The notes beneath the pieces are model-generated. The model did not search any database, was not told the origin of the DNA, and was given only the letters and a program-made list of their open reading frames with translations. A stretch of DNA of 64,000 nt from NCBI RefSeq assembly GCF_024198255.1, contig NZ_JAJVKW010000011.1, forward strand, positions 333,756-397,755, given 5' to 3'. Below are positions 19,405-27,344 of the stretch, one piece after another (within the stretch, counting starts at the first letter, position 1; every line of letters starts with the position of its first letter). Source of the DNA: Myxococcus guangdongensis (GTDB lineage Bacteria; Myxococcota; Myxococcia; Myxococcales; Myxococcaceae). A program made the position numbers and the translations under genes.

Positions 19405-21431
19405 GCAGCCTGGTGATGGAGTCGCTGGGGTGGGCGTTGGTGCACTCGCTCTGGCAGGGCGCGCTGGTGGCGGTGGGGCTGGCCGCGGCGCTGTTGACGG
19501 TGGGCCGTCACGCGGCGAACGCGCGGTATGCCCTGGCGTGCGGCGCGCTGGTGCTCGCCGTGGCGCTGCCCGTGGCCACCGGCTGGCGGCACGCCTCGCG
19601 CGCCCGGGCCGAGCGGTCCGAGTCGTCGCGGGGCGTGGAGCAGGGGCTGGACGCCCCGGCGTTCCAGGCGGCGCGGGCCCAGGTGATGGCGCGCGTGTCG
19701 CGGGCCCTTCGCGCCGAGCGCCAGCCCGCGCTCGAACAGGCGGAGGGCGAGGGCTTCGACTGGCGCCACGCGACGCCGACCTCGGCGCTGGCGTGGCTCT
19801 GGGAGCGCGCGAGCGAGGCGGCCCCCCGGCTGCTCAACTGGCTGGTGTTCGCGTGGGTGGCGGGCGTGGGGCTGAGCTCCGGACGGCTGACGGCGGAGTG
19901 GGTGCGGCTGCACCAGCTGGCGCGCCGCGCGCTGCCCGCGCCCCGGGAGTGGCAGGAGCGGCTGGACGCGCTGTCGGGCCGCCTGGGCCTGAAGCGCGCG
20001 GTGCGGCTGCTCCAGTCGGTGGAGGTGGACGTGCCCTCCACGGTGGGCTGGCTGTCGCCGGTGGTGCTGCTGCCCGTGTCCACGCTCTCCGGACTGCCCA
20101 CGCGTCAGCTGGAGATGGTGCTCGCGCACGAGCTGGCCCACATCCGCCGGCATGACTTCGCGGTGAACCTGGCGCAGGTGGTGGTGGAGACGCTCTTCTT
20201 CTACCACCCGGCCGTGCGGTGGATGTCCAACGTCATCCGCGTGGAGCGCGAGCACTGCTGCGACGACGTCGCGGTGGGCGCCAGCGGCAACTCCGTCTCC
20301 TACGCCCGCGCCCTCACCGCGCTGGAGACGCTGCGCGTGATGCCCCCCGTGGAGAGCCACGCCATGTCCGCCCTGGGTGGCTCGCTGCCGGAGCGCGTGC
20401 GCCGACTGGTGACACCGCCCGCGTCCCGCTGCTCCTCGCGCTGGGTGGCGGGGGCCTCGGTGCTCACGCTCGTCAGCGGCCTCGCCGTCGCCGCGCCGCT
20501 GGCGTCGCTGGTGCTGCCCCGGACGCCTCCGAGCACCCTCGCCCCGCTCGCCGGGCTCAGCGCCCTCCCCGCGCCTGTCGCCCCGCCCGCGCCTGTCGCC
20601 CCGCCCGCGCCGGCCTTCCCCGCGGTGGACGTGAAGGTGGACATCGCGCCGAAGGTGAAGCTGGCCGCCGCGCCGAAGGTGAAGGTGGACTTCGAGCGCG
20701 AGGACGACGTCGACGGGAGCACCCAGGTGGGCGCGGGGCAGCCGCTCTCCGTGGACCAACTGGTGGCGCTGAAGGTCGCCGGCGTGACGCCGGAGCGGGT
20801 GAAGGAGCTGCGCGGCATGGGCTTCGAGCCCACCGTGTCCAACCTGGTGGACATGGGCCACGCGGGCGTCTCCCCCGAGTTCGTGAAGCGGATGAACGAG
20901 TTGTTCGGCCGCAAGCTGGAGGCGGGCACGTTGGTGGAGCTGCGCCACCTGGGCGTCACGCCGGAGTACGTCGCGGCGCTCTCGGGCGCGGGCTTCGACA
21001 CGAAGGACCCGCGCGACGTCATGGACGCCCGCGCCGTGGGCGTGAGCGAGCAGTACGTCCAGGGCTTGAAGGCGGCGGGCTACTCGGGCCTGCCGCTCCA
21101 GCAGGTCATCGAGCTGCGCGCGGTGGGCGTGGACCCGGGCTTCATCGGCGCGCTGGGCAAGGCCGGCCTGACGAAGCTGACGGCGGACGAACTCCATGAA
21201 CTGCGCGCGGTGGGCGTCACGCCGGCGTGGCTGGAGCAGATGCGCTCGGCGGGCGTGGGCACCAAGGACCCGCAGGAGCTCACCGAGCTGCGCGCCCTGG
21301 GCGTCAACCCGGACTTCCTGCGCGAGCTCAACGCCGCGGGGCTGAAGAACCTCACCACCGAGGAGCTGGTGCGCCTGCGCGCCGGCGGCGTGAACGCCGA
21401 GTTCATCCGGCGCATGCGCGACACCCAGTAA
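19401..21431 (+). CDS. BlaR1-like M56 membrane metallopeptidase with C-terminal solenoid repeats
   Basis: A 676-residue protein. Membrane helices lie near the N-terminus (about 10-60) and near residues 145-160. The M56 domain has HELAH (His243, Glu244, His247) and EREHCCDDVAV (about 282-292), giving the zinc site and third ligand region. A last helix follows near 350-375. From about 445 to the end, instead of a penicillin-binding sensor, there are about nine ~25-residue repeats of the form LxELRAxGVTPEYVxxLxxAG, after a proline/valine/lysine linker. Known BlaR1 cleaves its repressor when its outer domain binds a beta-lactam; here the repeats are the likely sensor and the signal is unknown. 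Confidence 0.88.
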   Translation: MSSLVMESLGWALVHSLWQGALVAVGLAAALLTVGRHAANARYALACGALVLAVALPVATGWRHASRARAERSESSRGVEQGLDAPAFQAARAQVMARVSRALRAERQPALEQAEGEGFDWRHATPTSALAWLWERASEAAPRLLNWLVFAWVAGVGLSSGRLTAEWVRLHQLARRALPAPREWQERLDALSGRLGLKRAVRLLQSVEVDVPSTVGWLSPVVLLPVSTLSGLPTRQLEMVLAHELAHIRRHDFAVNLAQVVVETLFFYHPAVRWMSNVIRVEREHCCDDVAVGASGNSVSYARALTALETLRVMPPVESHAMSALGGSLPERVRRLVTPPASRCSSRWVAGASVLTLVSGLAVAAPLASLVLPRTPPSTLAPLAGLSALPAPVAPPAPVAPPAPAFPAVDVKVDIAPKVKLAAAPKVKVDFEREDDVDGSTQVGAGQPLSVDQLVALKVAGVTPERVKELRGMGFEPTVSNLVDMGHAGVSPEFVKRMNELFGRKLEAGTLVELRHLGVTPEYVAALSGAGFDTKDPRDVMDARAVGVSEQYVQGLKAAGYSGLPLQQVIELRAVGVDPGFIGALGKAGLTKLTADELHELRAVGVTPAWLEQMRSAGVGTKDPQELTELRALGVNPDFLRELNAAGLKNLTTEELVRLRAGGVNAEFIRRMRDTQ

Positions 21432-21454
21432 CACCTGTCACACCGTCACGCAGA

Positions 21455-21480
21455 GGTCGGAGGGCTTTTTCCCTCCGGCC
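21455..21480 (+). terminator. Hairpin after the BlaR1-like gene
   Basis: GGTCGGAGGG and CCCTCCGGCC pair as a 10-base stem with one G-U wobble around a CTTTTT loop. It lies 24 bases after the stop. The T-run is in the loop rather than after the stem, so termination strength is uncertain. Confidence 0.45.
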
Positions 21481-21587
21481 TCCGGACACCCGCCTCCCCT
21501 CTCATCACCGCCTTCCCACGGAACGGGCCCACGCCAGGGCGCGCGCCGGACGGGAGGGCTCCATCCTCGAATCGAAGGAGCCTCACC

Positions 21588-22751
21588 ATGCGTCGAGCAT
21601 CGTCCTCGTGGTTGTTGTGTGTCCTCATGCTGGTGACGAGCGCCGCCTCCGCCGCGAGCGAGCTGCGCGGGACGTGGAACGCCTCCGCGCACCCGAAGTC
21701 CCCCGACCAGCTCCACCTCAACCTGAGCCACCCCGAGGACGCGCAGAAGGGCCGGGGGCACATGGGCTTCAGCGAGGCCCGCGCCGCCTTCCAGGGCCTG
21801 CCCACCGGGGACGGGCCGGCCACCTTCACCCTGCCCCGTGAAGCCGGCACCTTCGCCTTCACCGGCAGTTTCCAGGACGGCGAGGGCGCGGGCCACTACC
21901 GCTTCACGCCCAGCGATTCCTATATCAAGACCATGGCCTCGCTCGGTTACGCCTCGCTGACCCCGAACCAGCAGTTCCAGCTCGCCGCCACCAACGTCAC
22001 CACCCAGCGCATCAAGGACCTGGGCGCGCTGGGCTACAAGAACATCCCGGTGGAGAAGCTGCTGATGGTGGGCATCTTCGACATCACGCCCGAGTACGTG
22101 AAGGAGCTCTCCAAGCTGGGCTACGAGAAGCTCGACCTGGACCAGCTGGTGCAGGGCCGCATCCACGGCGTCACGCCCCAGCGCGTGAAGGAGCTGGCGG
22201 ACGCGGGCTACGCGAAGCTCGCGTGGGACGACCTCATCTCCATGAACATCCACGGCGTCACGCCCGCCTTCGTGAAGGAGATGAAGGAGCTGGGCTTCAA
22301 GGATTTGGGCCCGAGCAAGGTCGTCGCGCTGCGCATCCACGGCGTCAGCGAGGACTTCGCCCGGCAGATGCGCGAACTGGGCTTCCAGGACGTCGCGGCC
22401 GACAAGCTGGTCGCCTTCCGCATCCACGGCGTCACGCCGGACTTCGTGAAGGAGATGCGCGAGCTGGGCTTCAAGGATTTGGACGCGGACGACTTCGTCG
22501 CCTTCCGCATCCACGGCGTGAAGCCCGCCTTCGTGAAGGAGATGCGCGAGCTGGGCTTCCCGAAGCTCACGTCGGACGAGCTGGTGAACTTCCGCATCCA
22601 CGGCGTCACGTCGGACTTCGTCAAGAAGCTGCGCGACGCGGGCTACACGAACATCACGCCGGAGGAGCTGGTGCGCCTGCGCATCCACGGCATCGACGAG
22701 ACGTTCATGCGCGCCATGTCCAAGGGCGACAAGGGCAAGGGCGGCAAGTAG
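21588..22751 (+). CDS. Exported protein built from the same ~25-residue solenoid repeats
   Basis: A 387-residue protein with a signal peptide (MRRASSSWLLCVLMLVTSAA, cleavage near residue 25), a small beta-rich N-terminal domain (about 26-110) and then about ten repeats to the C-terminus. The consensus is close to FRIHGVTPDFVKEMRELGF followed by a variable KDLxxDxLVA link. The same repeat forms the tail of the BlaR1-like protein just upstream, so the exported protein and the sensor domain may pair or compete for the same ligand. It ends in a lysine/glycine tail. AAGGAG precedes the ATG. It could be an independent transcript, since a hairpin separates the genes. Confidence 0.82.
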   Translation: MRRASSSWLLCVLMLVTSAASAASELRGTWNASAHPKSPDQLHLNLSHPEDAQKGRGHMGFSEARAAFQGLPTGDGPATFTLPREAGTFAFTGSFQDGEGAGHYRFTPSDSYIKTMASLGYASLTPNQQFQLAATNVTTQRIKDLGALGYKNIPVEKLLMVGIFDITPEYVKELSKLGYEKLDLDQLVQGRIHGVTPQRVKELADAGYAKLAWDDLISMNIHGVTPAFVKEMKELGFKDLGPSKVVALRIHGVSEDFARQMRELGFQDVAADKLVAFRIHGVTPDFVKEMRELGFKDLDADDFVAFRIHGVKPAFVKEMRELGFPKLTSDELVNFRIHGVTSDFVKKLRDAGYTNITPEELVRLRIHGIDETFMRAMSKGDKGKGGK

Positions 22752-22915
22752 CGGATGGACCAGGGGGCGCCCGGGCCGGGGCGCTCGGGCGGGCGGGGGC
22801 CCGTCGCCAGGGCGTGAGAGCGTCCACTGGACGACGGAACACGGGGGCAAGCGCGTGCACGTGCGGGACGCCAGCCTCACCTTCGCCAGCGGGCGGCGTG
22901 GAGGAGGTGGGTGCA

Positions 22916-23362
22916 ATGGTGTCACTGCGAATCGCGTGTGTCGGGTTGCTGGCGCTTTCGGCGTGTGCCTCGTCGAGGCCCTCGGTGGTGAGGGCGCCAC
23001 GGCAGGAGGCCGCGCCCATCGCGACCTTCCCGGACGAGGGAGGCACCTACGGCTACCGCGCGGAGGACCCGGTGCGGGTGGGCTGGGGCAACCCGGGCAT
23101 CATGGCCTTCTTCGAGCTGCTGCGAGGCCCCCAGGGTCAGCGCGTGGCCTGGAAGCGGCTGGGGCCGTGTGATGAGGGCCCCTCGCGGGAGTACGCGGAC
23201 CTGGTGATGTTCGAGGTGAGCTACGACGGCCTGGGCCTCCCGGTGCGCATGTACCTGGACCCCAGCCACGGGGCGTCCATCCGCGCGCCCCGGGGCTTCA
23301 CCATCGAGGGCCTGTCCTCGCGCGACACGCCCCAGACGCCCGAGGACGTCATCGAGCTGTAG
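22916..23362 (+). CDS. Small lipoprotein of unknown function
   Basis: A 148-residue lipoprotein. The ATG at 22916 has GGAGG about 8 bases upstream, and the lipobox is LALSAC (about residues 12-17). The mature part contains an AEDPVRVGWGNPGIMAFFEL stretch and predicted beta strands. I recognise no family. It follows the repeat protein after 164 bases on the same strand and converges with the DUF885 gene after 30 bases. Confidence 0.7.
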   Translation: MVSLRIACVGLLALSACASSRPSVVRAPRQEAAPIATFPDEGGTYGYRAEDPVRVGWGNPGIMAFFELLRGPQGQRVAWKRLGPCDEGPSREYADLVMFEVSYDGLGLPVRMYLDPSHGASIRAPRGFTIEGLSSRDTPQTPEDVIEL

Positions 23363-23392
23363 GCGCGCGAGGATTCGGGCGCGGGTGCTCGC

Positions 23393-25165
23393 CTACTCCA
23401 GCGACGGGGACGCGTCGCCGGGGATGAGCACCTTGCGCGCGAGCGCCACGGGCAGGCCCAGCTGCAGGAAGCGGTCGTGGAAGTCCTTCAGCACGAAGGT
23501 CTTCCCGCTCGCCTCCAGGTGCTTCTTGTAGTCCTCGCGCAGCTTGAGGATCTGCATGCGGCCCAGCGCGTAGTACAGGTAGGTGGGGTTGGAGGTGCCG
23601 CGCTCCACCTCGCGCAGGGCGGGGAAGGGCTCGAAGTAGGCAATCTCCGCGTAGCGCTTCGCCACGGCCTCGACCGGCTCGTTGTACACGTGCAGCGCGA
23701 GCGCCGCGTACCAGCGCGCGTGACGCTGGAGCGCGCGGCGCAGCTGGCCCAGGCGCACCGCGGGGTCACCCTCGCCCAGGCCCTCGTCCACCATCATCTG
23801 CTCGGCGTAGTGGGCCCAGCCCTCCACCACGGAGGCGGGGGTGAAGACCTTGCGCACGTCGGTGGGAATCTTCGCCCCGTAGAGCAGCTGCACGAAGTGG
23901 CCGGGCATGGCCTCGTGCACGGTGATGCCCAGCAGGCCCGCGCGGTTGAAGTACGTCAGGTGCTGGGCCTTCTCCTCGGAGGACCACTCCGACTCCACGT
24001 TGGTGATGTTGTAGTAGGCCTCCTTGGCCTTGCTCTCGAAGGGGCCCGGCGTGTCCATGGACGCGAAGCCCAGCCGCTCGTACGGGGGCGTCTCGCGCAC
24101 GGACGGCAGCGAGTCCGAGGGCAGCGTGAGGATGTCCTTCTCGCGCACGAAGCGCTGCAGCTCCACCAGCTGCTTGCGCGCCAGGGGAATCAGCTCCTCG
24201 GCCTGCGGGTGGTCCTTCACCAGCGCGGCCATCACCTCCGCGGGGGACTTGGTCGGGTCCACCTTGGCCGTCTCGCGCGCCACCCAGGCCTGGTACTCGC
24301 GGATGGCCCGCTCGTTGATGTCGCGCAGCTGGTCCGCGTTCAGCGTGACGTGCTCCTCCAGGGCCAGCTTCTTCTCGAACCGCTCGCGGCCCAGGCGGAA
24401 GTCGCCGGTGGCGCGGGGGAGCAGGTCCTGCTCCAGCCACGCGGTGAAGGCCTCCATCTGCTCGAGCGCCTTGGCGCGCGCGGCGTCGAAGGCCTGGCGC
24501 TCGGCGGGGGGCAGCTTGTCGGCGCCCTGGGCCTCGAGCGCGCGAGGCAGGTCCACGCGCAGGTACACCTGGGTGCCGCGCGCGTCGCGGATGGCCTGCT
24601 CGGCCCACAGGCGGGGCACGTCCTGGAGGTTGACCTTCGCGGCCTCGAGCACGCGCGGGATGTCGTTCATGCGCGAGCGCATGTGCATCATCCGCTCGGA
24701 CAGGGGCGCGAAGTCGCGCGAGGACAGGCTGGACAGGCCGCCGGAGACGAGCCCCACGTAGGCGCCCGGGTTGCGGCGCCAGACGCGCTCCTCCTCCAGC
24801 TCCATCAGCTCCGCGCGGAGGGCGTTCTCGAGCACCACGCCGTCGACGGCGTCGTCACCGGAGAGCGCCGAGCAGTTCACCTGCTCCAGGCGGGTGAGCC
24901 AGCCGCGCAGCGCCTCCGCCTTCCGGTCGAGGGCCTCCTGCGAGACTTCCTGCAGGTGGGCGTCGTGTTTGTGGAAGCCCAGGCGCGTGGCGCGCACGGG
25001 GTTGGCGGCGGCGAACCAGTCGAGGTACTCGCGGATGAAGTGGGAGTAGGCGGTGGTGGCCGCGTGCGAGGGCGTGGGGAGGGAGGACGCATCCCTTCCT
25101 TCCTTCGGGCGCGAGGCGCACGCGCAGACACTGGCCAGCAGGACGACGGCGACACGGATACGCAT
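23393..25165 (-). CDS. DUF885 family exported protein (probable zinc metallopeptidase)
   Basis: About 590 residues. The ATG at 25165 follows GAGAG by 5 bases; another ATG lies 12 bases upstream. An export signal ends in SVCAC, so it may be a lipoprotein. The body is mostly helical and has the DUF885 landmarks: VHEAMPGHFVQL (HExxxxH type), VEGWAHYAEQMM and late TYLYYALGRMQILKLRED. The family is related to M32/M3-type metallopeptidases, and HEAMPGH is its likely zinc site. The substrate is unknown; a peptide scavenging or cell-envelope role is possible. No neighbours suggest a pathway. Confidence 0.85.
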   Translation of the reverse strand: MRIRVAVVLLASVCACASRPKEGRDASSLPTPSHAATTAYSHFIREYLDWFAAANPVRATRLGFHKHDAHLQEVSQEALDRKAEALRGWLTRLEQVNCSALSGDDAVDGVVLENALRAELMELEEERVWRRNPGAYVGLVSGGLSSLSSRDFAPLSERMMHMRSRMNDIPRVLEAAKVNLQDVPRLWAEQAIRDARGTQVYLRVDLPRALEAQGADKLPPAERQAFDAARAKALEQMEAFTAWLEQDLLPRATGDFRLGRERFEKKLALEEHVTLNADQLRDINERAIREYQAWVARETAKVDPTKSPAEVMAALVKDHPQAEELIPLARKQLVELQRFVREKDILTLPSDSLPSVRETPPYERLGFASMDTPGPFESKAKEAYYNITNVESEWSSEEKAQHLTYFNRAGLLGITVHEAMPGHFVQLLYGAKIPTDVRKVFTPASVVEGWAHYAEQMMVDEGLGEGDPAVRLGQLRRALQRHARWYAALALHVYNEPVEAVAKRYAEIAYFEPFPALREVERGTSNPTYLYYALGRMQILKLREDYKKHLEASGKTFVLKDFHDRFLQLGLPVALARKVLIPGDASPSLE

Positions 25166-25413
25166 GAGGGCTCTCATCGAGATTGACGGGCCCCAGTCTC
25201 CGCACTGTGCGCCTGAAGGGGTAGGCGGAAACAAGGGCCGACGTCGGACGCCGTCCTGCGCTCAACCCGCCACGTCGCCCCCGAGGTCACGGTTGACCGT
25301 GTGGTGAATCACCCTTGTGTGTCCGCGCACGTGGGTCCGTCGTGCGGCGGACGCTCGCGTGTCGCGCGGCGACGACTTGAACACACGGATGATGTCGGCC
25401 CAGGCTCGCGGAC

Positions 25414-26562
25414 ATGAACACTCGTGCCTGGGTCTTCTGTGGAGCTCTGGGATTGTTGGGGACCGCGTGCGCCACGGTCTCTCCAGTGAGGCCGCTCGCT
25501 CCCGATGGCGACTATGGAACACGGGCGCCCTTCATCTTCCAGGCCGCCGCGCCGGATGGTCGGTGGATTCTCGCGTGTCAGGCCCGCGAGGACACGGACC
25601 AGGATGGCAAGGTGGAGGTTCGCTTCGACCCGCATGGTGGGCTCATGGGAGACACGGCTCGGCCCTATCTCTTCCTCGAGCCGGGCGAGGGCCTCGCCGT
25701 CGATGATGTCCTCACCTGGGACACAGAGGGACGACGACTGGCCCTGCTGCGCGATGGCGCGATTCACCTCCTCGACACCACGACAAACGAAGAGACGCGG
25801 CTCGGCGACTGGAGCCTGGCGGACGACGAGACGAAGGCGCCACGTCCACCCATGCGCGCCAGCTTCTCGCGGGACGGCCAGCGCCTGCTCTACCTCCGGC
25901 GAGAGGGAACGCGGACGGTGCCGGTGCTTCGGGATGTGACGAGCGGCAAGGAGCGGAGGGTGGACACGGGACCAGGGTTGCTCGGACAGGCCTTCCTTCA
26001 CCCCGATGGCCACTGGATGGTCTTCGACGTGGTGGTGAAGGACACCGACCAGGATGGAGTCCTGAGATGGCCCCAGGAGCAGACCACGCTGGCACCCGCG
26101 CGGTGCCGAGGACGGGTCCTGTCGAGTTCGTACATGGGCTTCCGCGGAGACCAGCCCGTGCGACGCTTCCAACGCATCACGGGAGGACCCCTCATCGAGG
26201 GAGAGGACATCCTCCAGCCGCTCGGTGAAGGACTCCTCCGGCGGGCTCCGGACGGTACGCTCTTCTTCGAGGACGAGGATGGCGACCGGACGACGTGGGT
26301 GCCCGCGAGCTGCAAGGCCCACGTGCTCGCCGGGGATGCGCCTCGCGAACAACCCGTCGTCGGCTGTGATGCGCGGAATGAGCTCGCGGACCTGCGGGCC
26401 GGTCAGGTGCTGGGCCTCGTCACAGACGAAGACGAACCCGAGACCATCGACACCCGCGGGCGCGCGCTGCACTTCCTCCAGCCGAGGCCCGACGGCACAC
26501 CCGGCAGGCGGTCCGCCTCCTGGGGCCCCGTGCGATGGCGTCCCGCCGTGCAACCCCAGTGA
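25414..26562 (+). CDS. Lipoprotein with TolB-like beta-propeller repeats
   Basis: A 382-residue lipoprotein (lipobox LLGTAC, about residues 14-19). Repeated segments such as AAPDGRWILACQAREDTDQDG, SFSRDGQRLLYLRR and LHPDGHWMVFDVVVKDTDQDG are typical WD40-like/TolB propeller blades, and DTDQDGK and DTDQDGV look like calcium-binding loops. Propellers of this kind bind proteins or peptidoglycan-associated partners. No enzyme motif is visible. It lies alone, with 248 bases upstream and a decayed gene 4 bases downstream on the opposite strand. Confidence 0.72.
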   Translation: MNTRAWVFCGALGLLGTACATVSPVRPLAPDGDYGTRAPFIFQAAAPDGRWILACQAREDTDQDGKVEVRFDPHGGLMGDTARPYLFLEPGEGLAVDDVLTWDTEGRRLALLRDGAIHLLDTTTNEETRLGDWSLADDETKAPRPPMRASFSRDGQRLLYLRREGTRTVPVLRDVTSGKERRVDTGPGLLGQAFLHPDGHWMVFDVVVKDTDQDGVLRWPQEQTTLAPARCRGRVLSSSYMGFRGDQPVRRFQRITGGPLIEGEDILQPLGEGLLRRAPDGTLFFEDEDGDRTTWVPASCKAHVLAGDAPREQPVVGCDARNELADLRAGQVLGLVTDEDEPETIDTRGRALHFLQPRPDGTPGRRSASWGPVRWRPAVQPQ

Positions 26563-26566
26563 CGCC

Positions 26567-26756
26567 TCACGCGCGCGACGTGTCTCCCAGCAGCGTGTGC
26601 GTCCACGGCGCATCCACCTCCGCCGCGCCGATGGCGACCATCACGTTGGCCAACGTCCCCTGCGCGAACATCTCGCGGATGCGCGCGTCCGACGCGCCCG
26701 AGGCCCCTCGCACGTACTCCACCTGCTTCGCGTAGCAGTCCCTGGAGCAGCACCAT
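26567..26756 (-). pseudogene. Remnant coding segment, frameshifted or truncated
   Basis: The minus-strand frame ending at 26567 reads YAKQVEYVRGASGASDARI and on to LLGDTSRA, with G/C at nearly every third base, so it was once coding. The only nearby start is the ATG at 26756, which is out of frame by one base with this segment. The product would be about 62 residues, and I recognise no family. Either the gene has a one-base indel near 26740, or it is the C-terminal stub of a larger gene whose front was lost. Confidence 0.5.
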
Positions 26757-27229
26757 GAACGCCACGACCCGTCCCCCCAAGCCCTCCGCGAGCGGGCGCA
26801 GGACACCTTCTCCAAGCATCTCGAGGACCTGTCGAGCGGTCGCATCCCGCAGTGGGTGGAGCTCTTACGGAGGACGGGGTGCTGGAGTTCCCCTACGGCC
26901 CGGAGGGCTTCCCCCAGAAGGTCGAGGGCAAGGAGGCGCTGCACGGATACATGAAGAACTTCCCAGAGCACTTCGACGTGCGCTTCAAGGACCTGCGCTT
27001 CCACGAGACGGTGGACCCGACGCGGGTGGTGGCGGAGTTCGCCAGCGAGGGCACGGCGCGGTCGACGGGGCGCCCGTACCACCAGAAGTACATCTCCGTG
27101 GTGGAGACGCGCGACGACCGCATCACCCGGTACGTGGACTTCTGGAATCCGCGGGTCGCCATGAAGGCCATGGCGGTGGAGGAGTCGCGCGGCATGGGCG
27201 CCTCCTTCCTCGGCGCCGGGGCCTCGTGA
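26755..27229 (+). pseudogene. SnoaL/NTF2-like protein gene with two apparent single-base deletions
   Basis: The three parts of a SnoaL-like protein are in different frames: the start MNATTRPP (ATG at 26755, after GGAG), then QALRERAQDTFSKHLEDLSS, then EDGVLEFPYGPEGFPQK to the stop at 27229. Adding one base to the run of six C near 26775 and one near 26866 would restore a single ~158-codon frame with the normal family pattern. SnoaL-like proteins bind or isomerise small molecules. Either the gene is decayed or the sequence has two errors, both being of the kind seen in homopolymer regions. Part of it (from 26852) could still be translated. Confidence 0.65.
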
Positions 27230-27231
27230 GT

Positions 27232-27270
27232 GTGAGGGGCGCTCGGACACGCGGGCGATGAGCCCCTCAC
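27232..27270. terminator. Hairpin after the SnoaL-like gene
   Basis: GTGAGGGGC (27232-27240) and GCCCCTCAC (27262-27270) are perfect inverted arms around a 21-base loop, starting 2 bases after the stop. No T-run follows. Confidence 0.4.
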
Positions 27271-27344
27271 CTCCTACCGCCAGACGATGACCGCGCGCCG
27301 CGTGCCCTCCAACGTCCCGGGATGTACCCGCCGGAGGGGCCCGA

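Noticed and set aside
19401..21431. Beta-lactam resistance operon
   Set aside because: The BlaR1-like protein has no penicillin-binding sensor domain and no beta-lactamase or PBP gene is adjacent.
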